DNA of 12,213 bases from an uncultured Porphyromonas sp. (GTDB taxonomy: Bacteria; Bacteroidota; Bacteroidia; Bacteroidales; Porphyromonadaceae), in assembly GCA_945875135.1 (NCBI GenBank), contig CAMCJO010000026.1:1-12213 (forward strand), in the 5' to 3' direction. Of the stretch, positions 6,791-12,213 are shown in pieces. The position numbers and the translations under genes were made by a program. Under the pieces are notes generated by a model. That model was not told where the DNA came from and ran no database searches. It worked only from the letters and a program-made list of their open reading frames with translations. Within the stretch, counting starts at the first letter, position 1. The number at the start of each line of letters is the position of its first letter.

Positions 6791-8449
6791 ATGAAACAAC
6801 ATATTAAGACCCTAGGTCTCTTGCTTGTGTCGCTATTTGCTCTCGCTGCTTGTAAAGTAGAGTATATCCCCGAGGGCAATAAGGCGCAGACTGAGTTCAA
6901 GACGATGCAAGATGTCAAGTGGACACGTGAGGCTATGTTTAAAACAGTCAGAGGAGCTGAGTCCCCAAGCAATTTGGTCCTTGGTGATTATCAAGCTGAC
7001 CTTTACAACCTCGTCAACTTTCGTGACGATGGAAGCAATGGCAAGTTTTACGATTGGGATGATCAGTTGCTACGTAACGCTGATGAGATAGCTGCATACT
7101 TCGGCTCTTACAGTACACTCATCAAGGATGCCAACTACTTCATTATGCGTACTGAGGAGTTTAAGGCAAATGAGGAGCTTATGAAGAGTCTATCAGATGA
7201 GGACAAGATAAACATCGAGACCTATATAGCAGAGGCTCGCACCTTCCGTGCTTTGGCTCACTATCGTCTGATGCTCCGCTTCTCTAAGCGCTACAATGAT
7301 GCCAACGATGGTGGTGATCTAGGTATCGTTATGATGAAGAAGTATGACCCACTCTTTAATGAGACTCCTAAGGCGCGTGCGACTCAAAAGGAGGTCTATG
7401 AGTGGTGTCTAGCTGAGCTAGAGGCCGCTGCTAAGGCGCTACCTACCAAAGCTGCCTATAATGATCTCCAGATGGATGGAATACCCTGCTATCTCATTGA
7501 TGACTATGCTTACGCTATACGCGCTCGCATACTACTTGAGATGCACAGATATCAGGAGGCTATCGCAGAGGTTGATAAGTTCATCGATAACTACCCCCTC
7601 TCTACGCAGGGTGTCGCTCCTCAAGACAATCCTAAGGACAAGACGGCTCTTCAGAACATTTGGAAGTACGAGACCTCTACGGAGATTATGATCAAGACCT
7701 ACGCCAATAAGAAGGTGGGTCGCGTCGGAGGAGTACTAAGTGGGCTTCGCTACATTAAGGGAGCTTTTAGCGACGGTCGTGATGCAGAGTTCGCAATACC
7801 CGTATGGCTACCATCTCAGTATTTACTCGACTTGTACAACAAGCCTATTGATACAGATGTACCTCAAGATGGTAAGGACTGGCGTTACTTGAATTGGTTC
7901 GAGAGTTCTAGCAATTCAGGTCCTAATGGCGTTGGAGTAATCTGCCTTGACACCAAAAACTATGCAGGTACATTTGTTTCTAAGTTTAGAGGCAATCCAG
8001 ACCTTGATCAGGATCGTACGAAGAATCTCTTTAGTTATGCTCATACGACACACCTCTTTGATATAGCAGAGGCTTGGCTCATCAAGGCTGAGGCTGAGGC
8101 TTGGAGTGGTGATGTAGCTGGTGCTAAGGCGACCTTACAGGACTTTCGCATGGCTCGTGGTCTAGGTGATCCACTCAAGGCTACAACGCAGGATCAGATC
8201 AAGCAGGCTGTCATGAATGAGCGTACACGTGAGATGGTCGGTATGGGAACCCGCATGAACGATCTCAAGCGCTGGCAGGTAGATCTAGATCGTAGAGACA
8301 AGTCCGCACAGGGAGCTCTAGCAGATGAGCCTGGAGCTCTCCACGAAAAGAGCCTTGATCTCCAGAAGTCTCACACGGATAAGATGTTCATTTGGGAGTT
8401 CCCACTTCAGGATCGTTTTTCCAATAAGGAGCTTATTCCTAACTGGTAA
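6791..8449 (+). CDS. ragB: RagB-like SusD-family surface lipoprotein
   Basis: This 552-residue lipoprotein is the substrate-capturing lid of the RagA-like transporter. Residues 1-20 are a lipoprotein signal with lipobox LAAC and acylated Cys21. Helical repeat-type segments typical of SusD_RagB proteins follow, for example YIAEARTFRALAHYRLMLRF and IAEAWLIKAEAEAWSGD (about 420-440). The family's C-terminal signature NERTREMVGMGTRMNDLKRW lies near 474-493. The end WEFPLQDR to LIPNW matches the RagB ending as I recall it. It is about 50 residues longer than P. gingivalis RagB (about 501). Part of the excess may lie around DTDVPQDGKDWRYLNWFESS (about 355-374), near a stretch rich in Ser, Asn and Gly. 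Transcription is from the ragA promoter, ending at 8552-8604. Peptide binding is inferred from RagB and the neighbouring protease. Confidence 0.9.
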   Translation: MKQHIKTLGLLLVSLFALAACKVEYIPEGNKAQTEFKTMQDVKWTREAMFKTVRGAESPSNLVLGDYQADLYNLVNFRDDGSNGKFYDWDDQLLRNADEIAAYFGSYSTLIKDANYFIMRTEEFKANEELMKSLSDEDKINIETYIAEARTFRALAHYRLMLRFSKRYNDANDGGDLGIVMMKKYDPLFNETPKARATQKEVYEWCLAELEAAAKALPTKAAYNDLQMDGIPCYLIDDYAYAIRARILLEMHRYQEAIAEVDKFIDNYPLSTQGVAPQDNPKDKTALQNIWKYETSTEIMIKTYANKKVGRVGGVLSGLRYIKGAFSDGRDAEFAIPVWLPSQYLLDLYNKPIDTDVPQDGKDWRYLNWFESSSNSGPNGVGVICLDTKNYAGTFVSKFRGNPDLDQDRTKNLFSYAHTTHLFDIAEAWLIKAEAEAWSGDVAGAKATLQDFRMARGLGDPLKATTQDQIKQAVMNERTREMVGMGTRMNDLKRWQVDLDRRDKSAQGALADEPGALHEKSLDLQKSHTDKMFIWEFPLQDRFSNKELIPNW

Positions 8450-8551
8450 ATTTATAGACAGGAGGCTCGGCGATGCCCCGTCCTCATCGTTAGTACATAG
8501 ATGACTAGCTGACAAGCTAAAGCATCGCAAGAGATCCTAATAATAAAAGAT

Positions 8552-8604
8552 AGCCCCCGAGATATCTCCACACTGGTGGATTATCTCGGGGGCTTCTTGT
8601 TTTG
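8552..8604 (+). terminator. Intrinsic terminator of the ragAB-like operon
   Basis: AGCCCCCGAGATA (8552-8564) pairs perfectly with TATCTCGGGGGCT (8582-8594). Inside it, TCCAC (8567-8571) pairs with GTGGA (8576-8580) around a 4-nt loop. The T-rich TTCTTGTTTT follows. It lies about 100 bp after the ragB-like stop and is the clearest terminator in the window. Confidence 0.9.
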
Positions 8605-8754
8605 CATTGTAGCCACGGAGGAATTTGGAAATAGCCACGTAGAGATTGCCTCTGTGAGACGAAAAAGAGCGTCTCGTGGGGTAGCCAATGATGACGATAA
8701 GAGGTCAGCCAGAAGTTTTTCTACCTAAAGTGGGCTAGTCCCAAATAAAATGAG
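8605..8754. other. Gene-free spacer between the ragAB terminator and the nqr promoter
   Basis: No coding frame of note is present. TAGCCACG is repeated at 8610-8617 and 8632-8639. CCAC (8635-8638)/GTGG (8676-8679), AGAG/CTCT (8641-8644/8650-8653) and GAGACG/CGTCTC (8656-8661/8670-8675) could together fold as a three-way junction. This lies upstream of the predicted nqr promoter, so it would not be in that transcript. I see no tRNA or recognisable RNA family. Confidence 0.4.
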
Positions 8755-8762
8755 TACTTTTG
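8755..8762 (+). promoter_or_regulatory. Promoter -7 box of the nqr operon
   Basis: TACTTTTG is a perfect TAnnTTTG box, 32 bp before the nqrA ATG. No good TTTG lies about 20 bp upstream (TGGG at 8731-8734 is the nearest candidate), so the -33 element is weak. Transcription would start near 8769, giving a leader of about 25 nt. The purine-rich AAAGAGAGAT just before the ATG may help ribosome binding. Confidence 0.55.
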
Positions 8763-8794
8763 CACCAATTGTTGGATTCTAAAGAGAGATCGTC

Positions 8795-10150
8795 ATGGCA
8801 AGAACGATAACTATCAAGCGAGGCTTGGATCTCAAACTAAATGGGACTGCGCCCCGTACCCTCCTGACTACACCTTCTGGCGGAGCATCGTCCACCTATG
8901 CATGGGTGCCCGATGATGTGCCTGGGCTGACGCCCAAGATGAAGGTGCATGTGGGAGATCATGTGGAGGCTGGCGACCCGATTGTCTACGATAAGCAGTA
9001 CCCAGAGGTTTGGGTTACAGCACCCGTCAGTGGTGAGCTGGTCGCGATCAATCGAGGTGCTAAGCGTAAAATAATGAGCGTAGAGATACGCCCAGATGAG
9101 AGTCAGGCACAGCGTACCTTTGCCGTAGAGGGACTACTCGACGGTGAGGCAAGCAAGCTACAAGCTCTGCTACTAGAGTCTGGCCTATGGACGCTCATAC
9201 GTCAGAGGCCTTACGATCGCATTGCTGATCCTACGATCGCACCACGAGATATATTTGTCACAGCACATCTGACTGCTCCGCTAGCTCCTGAGATAGACTA
9301 TCTACTGGAGGGACGTGAGGAGGAGCTACGCCTAGGGCTACGCGCCTTGGCACGTCTTACAACTGGCAAGGTTTACGTAGGTGTCGCACACGACTGCCCG
9401 CTGACGCTCCCTGCAGAGGTGGAGAGCGTAGAGGTACGAGGGCCACACCCTGCTGGTAATGTGGGGGTGCTGATCAACCACGTAGCTCCTATTAACAAGG
9501 GAGAGACAGTCTGGACACTTCGTGCTACAGATGTAGTACTCATCGGTCGTCTCCTGATGACGGGTCATGTGGACTACAGCCGTCGCATTGCCATCACGGG
9601 TAGTCACGCTGCAGAGCATGGCTATATGGATATACAGCCAGGCTGCCGTATAGAGAGTCTGGGCAAGCTGGTTCAGGATGGTTGCAAGACGCGTATCATC
9701 GCAGGCGATGTGCTGACAGGTATACAGCTTACGGAGGAGCGTCCTTTCCTACCGATGAGTTGCGACCAGATCACGGTGATCCCTGATGGGTCTGATCGTG
9801 ATGAGTTGCTCGGATGGGCTATGCCTCGTTTCGGTGAGTTTAGCCAGAGCCGTACTTATCTCAGCTGGCTCATGCCTCGCAAGCACTATACGCTGGATGC
9901 TCGCCTCAAGGGTGGCAAGCGTGCGATGATCATGAGTCATGAGTTGCAGAGCGTCTTCCCGCTAGATATCCATGCGGAGTATCTGCTGAAGGCGATTATA
10001 GCTTTTGACATTGATAAGATGGAGGAGCTAGGCATCTACGAGGTGGCTCCCGAGGACTTTGCCCTGTGCGAGTTCGTCGACACCTCCAAGATGGAGCTGC
10101 AGCACATCGTGCGTCAAGGTCTAGACCTACTATATAAAGAGATGAACTAA
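8795..10150 (+). CDS. nqrA: Na+-translocating NADH:quinone reductase subunit A
   Basis: This is the peripheral cytoplasmic subunit of Na+-NQR, which oxidises NADH, reduces quinone and pumps Na+ out of the cell. NqrA is usually linked to quinone binding and carries no covalent flavin. The 451-residue length fits the family (about 446 in Vibrio). The N-terminus ITIKRGLDLKLNG matches the family opening KIKKGLDLPIAG. The next segment (about 35-100, with VHVGDHVEAGDPIVYDKQYPEVWVTAPVSG) is a lipoyl/barrel-sandwich-like domain, as in other NqrA and RnfC proteins. No signal peptide or membrane segment is seen, which fits a soluble subunit. It is first in the operon, after the box at 8755, and is followed by nqrB after 67 bp. 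Confidence 0.95.
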   Translation: MARTITIKRGLDLKLNGTAPRTLLTTPSGGASSTYAWVPDDVPGLTPKMKVHVGDHVEAGDPIVYDKQYPEVWVTAPVSGELVAINRGAKRKIMSVEIRPDESQAQRTFAVEGLLDGEASKLQALLLESGLWTLIRQRPYDRIADPTIAPRDIFVTAHLTAPLAPEIDYLLEGREEELRLGLRALARLTTGKVYVGVAHDCPLTLPAEVESVEVRGPHPAGNVGVLINHVAPINKGETVWTLRATDVVLIGRLLMTGHVDYSRRIAITGSHAAEHGYMDIQPGCRIESLGKLVQDGCKTRIIAGDVLTGIQLTEERPFLPMSCDQITVIPDGSDRDELLGWAMPRFGEFSQSRTYLSWLMPRKHYTLDARLKGGKRAMIMSHELQSVFPLDIHAEYLLKAIIAFDIDKMEELGIYEVAPEDFALCEFVDTSKMELQHIVRQGLDLLYKEMN

Positions 10151-10154
10151 AAAA

Positions 10155-10196
10155 ATAGCCTCTCGGGGGGGGAAAGCTCCGTCTCCGTAAGGCTAT
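10155..10196 (+). other. nqrA-nqrB intergenic hairpin with a G8 run
   Basis: ATAGCCT (10155-10161) pairs with AGGCTAT (10190-10196) around a 28-nt loop that contains eight consecutive G (10165-10172). No T-run follows, and nqrB must be transcribed through it, so it is more likely an mRNA-processing or differential-stability hairpin than a terminator. Confidence 0.4.
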
Positions 10197-10217
10197 GGAC
10201 TATGACTACTATATTAT

Positions 10218-11441
10218 ATGTCACTAAAAGATAGATTCAACAAGCGACGCTCTCAGTTTGAGCCTGGGGGTAAGCTGCATGCGTTTCACTCGCTCTTTGA
10301 CGGGTTTGAGACCTTCCTCTATGTGCCGCACACAACGGCGGCTCCACGAGGGGGCGTGCATGTACATGATGCGATAGATAGCAAGCGTGTCATGAGTACC
10401 GTGGTGCTAGCACTAGTGCCTGCGCTACTCTTTGGTATGTACAATGTGGGACTCCAGCACTTCATCGCGATCGGTCAGACGGCTGGCTTCTGGTCAATGT
10501 TTTGGTTTGGCTTCCTAGCAGTACTGCCTAAGATCGTAGTCTCCTACGTAGTGGGACTGGGTATCGAGTTTACTGTAGCTCAGTGGAAGCACGAGGAGAT
10601 ACAAGAGGGATACCTTGTGACAGGTATGCTGGTCCCGATGATCGTGCCCGTAGATACACCCCTCTGGATGATCGCTGTGGCTGTCGCCATGTCGGTAATC
10701 TTCGCCAAGGAGGTCTTCGGCGGTACGGGTTACAACGTCTTCAACGTGGCTCTGGTCACCCGTGCCATCCTCTTCTTCGCCTATCCAGCAGCTATGACAG
10801 GTGACAAGGTGTTCGTCCGCACGGAGCCTATCTTTGGCTTCGGTGGCGGTGGCGATATGGCTACGGCTGCTGTCGATGGGTTCTCAGGGGCTACCCCCTT
10901 GGGTCAGGTGGCTACGGCTGGCGATACGCTCCCCACGATCGTGAATACGCTTGGTGAGCCCTCCTCACTATGGGATGCTTTCTGGGGCTTTATCCCTGGT
11001 AGTATCGGCGAGGTCTCGACTTTTGCGATCCTACTCGGAGCTATCCTACTGATCTGGACGGGCGTGGCAAGCTACAAGATCATCGTGAGTGGTGTAGTAG
11101 GTGCGGCTCTGATGACGCTCCTCTTCAACGCTATCGGCACGACTGCTGCCATGCAGCTCGACATCACGCATCACCTGCTCTATGGTGGCTTTGCTTTCGG
11201 TCTTGTCTTTATGGCGACCGATCCTGTCACCTCGGCTCGTACCGAGACGGGTAAGTGGATCTATGGTCTCCTCGTGGGTGTCATGTGCGTCTTCATACGT
11301 GTCCTCAACCCAGGTTATCCAGAGGGTATGATGCTCGCTATCTTGCTGATGAACGTCTTCGCACCGCTCATCGACTATGTGGTAGTAAACAAAAACGTCG
11401 CTAAGCGCAAGAAGCGCTGGGCAACGGCAGCTAAACATTGA
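10218..11441 (+). CDS. nqrB: Na+-translocating NADH:quinone reductase subunit B
   Basis: This 407-residue integral membrane subunit is a core part of the Na+ path and carries a covalent FMN plus riboflavin in known NQR. The FMN attachment motif DGFSGATPLG (220-229) is intact, with Thr226 as the predicted phosphoester-linked residue. The family stretch EGYLVTGMLVP (130-140) and KEVFGGTGYN (164-173) are also present. Roughly ten hydrophobic segments are seen, for example about 58-75, 94-118, 135-163, 176-191 and several from about 262 on. The length is close to that of Vibrio NqrB (about 412-415). The FMN would be attached by an ApbE-type flavin transferase, which is not encoded in this window. 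nqrC starts 14 bp downstream. Confidence 0.95.
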   Translation: MSLKDRFNKRRSQFEPGGKLHAFHSLFDGFETFLYVPHTTAAPRGGVHVHDAIDSKRVMSTVVLALVPALLFGMYNVGLQHFIAIGQTAGFWSMFWFGFLAVLPKIVVSYVVGLGIEFTVAQWKHEEIQEGYLVTGMLVPMIVPVDTPLWMIAVAVAMSVIFAKEVFGGTGYNVFNVALVTRAILFFAYPAAMTGDKVFVRTEPIFGFGGGGDMATAAVDGFSGATPLGQVATAGDTLPTIVNTLGEPSSLWDAFWGFIPGSIGEVSTFAILLGAILLIWTGVASYKIIVSGVVGAALMTLLFNAIGTTAAMQLDITHHLLYGGFAFGLVFMATDPVTSARTETGKWIYGLLVGVMCVFIRVLNPGYPEGMMLAILLMNVFAPLIDYVVVNKNVAKRKKRWATAAKH

Positions 11442-11455
11442 TCTTCCTTACGACT

Positions 11456-12205
11456 ATGAATAGAGATAGTAATACCTACACGATCCTCTACGCAGCCATT
11501 ATGGTGGTCGTAGTCGCAATAGCTCTAGCACTGACCGCTGTGGCTCTACGCAAGCCGCAGCAGGAGAATGAGCGCATCGACAAGATGCAGCAGATACTAC
11601 GTGCTGTACATCTGGAGCCTACCAAAGATCAAGTCATCCCCACCTATACGAAGGTGATCAAGCAAGAGCTACTGGTCAATGGTCAGGGTGAAGTGATTGC
11701 TACATTTGAGGGAGATCAGATTGCGCAGAATGAAGCTTTTCAGATGAACACGGCCAATCAGTTTAAGCTCCGTCAGCAAGACCCTTCACTCGGACTCCCT
11801 ATCTATGTGGCAGAGGTCGAGGGGCAGCAGCTCTACATCTTTCCGATGGATGGAGCCGGTCTATGGGGAGCCATCTGGGGCTTTCTAGCTGTGCAGGCAG
11901 ACGGATCTACCGTCTATGGTACCGACTTCTCGCACGCTGGTGAGACTCCAGGACTGGGTGCAGAGATCGCTACGAAGCACTTCTCAAAGGAGTTCGTCGG
12001 CAAGCAACTCTATTATGACGGGCAGTTTAAGTCTATCGCAGTAGTCAAGCATGGCCGGACACTTGCCGACCAAGACTACGTGGATGGTATCTCAGGCGGT
12101 ACGCTCACGAGCAATGGTGTCAACAACATGCTTTGGAGCTCTATCCATGAGTACCTGCCCTACATAGAGCAGATACGTGGTACTCAAGCAGTAGCAGCAG
12201 AATAA
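11456..12205 (+). CDS. nqrC: Na+-translocating NADH:quinone reductase subunit C
   Basis: This 249-residue subunit holds a second covalent FMN. It has one N-terminal membrane helix (about 9-31, ILYAAIMVVVVAIALALTAV) and a large domain outside the inner membrane. The FMN motif near the C-terminus reads DGISGGTLTSNGVNN, with Thr216 the predicted attachment residue. The usual form is SGAT, so Gly replaces Ala, a conservative change that still fits the D-x-x-S-G-x-T pattern. An in-frame TTG at 11438 overlaps the nqrB stop; ATG 11456 is preferred because MNRDSNTYTILYAA matches the usual short N-terminus before the helix. The gene ends 8 bp before the window edge, where nqrD would be expected next. 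Confidence 0.95.
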   Translation: MNRDSNTYTILYAAIMVVVVAIALALTAVALRKPQQENERIDKMQQILRAVHLEPTKDQVIPTYTKVIKQELLVNGQGEVIATFEGDQIAQNEAFQMNTANQFKLRQQDPSLGLPIYVAEVEGQQLYIFPMDGAGLWGAIWGFLAVQADGSTVYGTDFSHAGETPGLGAEIATKHFSKEFVGKQLYYDGQFKSIAVVKHGRTLADQDYVDGISGGTLTSNGVNNMLWSSIHEYLPYIEQIRGTQAVAAE

Positions 12206-12213
12206 TCAAGAGA

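Noticed and set aside
3686..8449. Polysaccharide utilisation locus
   Set aside because: The SusC/SusD pair resembles RagA/RagB and no glycoside hydrolase, lyase, sulfatase or sugar-sensing regulator is next to it; the neighbour is a protease.
3686..8449. Recent horizontal transfer of the ragAB-like pair
   Set aside because: By eye, codon use and composition resemble the flanking genes, and no insertion sequence, integrase or tRNA borders the pair. A composition calculation was not possible here.
11438..11455. nqrC start at TTG 11438
   Set aside because: It overlaps the nqrB stop and adds six residues not expected in the family. ATG 11456 gives the usual short N-terminus before the membrane helix.

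Overview
The window looks like a chromosomal segment from a Bacteroidota bacterium of the Porphyromonas type. Four things suggest this: a SusC/SusD-type outer-membrane pair whose sequences resemble RagA/RagB of Porphyromonas gingivalis, a secreted protease ending in a type IX secretion sorting domain, promoter boxes of the Bacteroidota form TTTG-N20-TAnnTTTG, and an Na+-NQR operon start. The species cannot be fixed from sequence alone. All six genes lie on the + strand and appear intact.

Layout: 1-182 is an intergenic repeat, with three 29-bp direct units running into an inverted repeat that contains two small GGACGCACG hairpins. 303-3179 encodes a secreted trypsin-fold serine endopeptidase of the lysyl endopeptidase (PepK-like) type. 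3180-3360 holds a series of hairpins that probably end its transcript. 3385-3685 holds a good promoter and a roughly 200-nt structured leader. 3686-6751 and 6791-8449 are the ragA-like transporter and ragB-like lipoprotein, followed by a strong intrinsic terminator (8552-8604). After a promoter near 8755, nqrA (8795-10150), nqrB (10218-11441) and nqrC (11456-12205) begin the sodium-pumping NADH:quinone reductase operon, which probably continues past the window edge.

How the genes may work together: the protease would cut host or dietary proteins outside the cell, probably after lysine. The RagAB pair would capture the resulting peptides and import them across the outer membrane using TonB energy. 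The NQR complex couples NADH oxidation to a Na+ gradient and is a separate housekeeping unit. A 19-bp sequence, TTGACACTGGAATGTGCGA, occurs identically upstream of both the protease and ragA, at a similar distance from a TTTG box. It is the best hint that the protease and importer are co-regulated although a set of terminators separates them. I did not find a wholly new system. The most notable points are this shared motif, the protease plus peptide-importer pairing, and the structured ragA leader.
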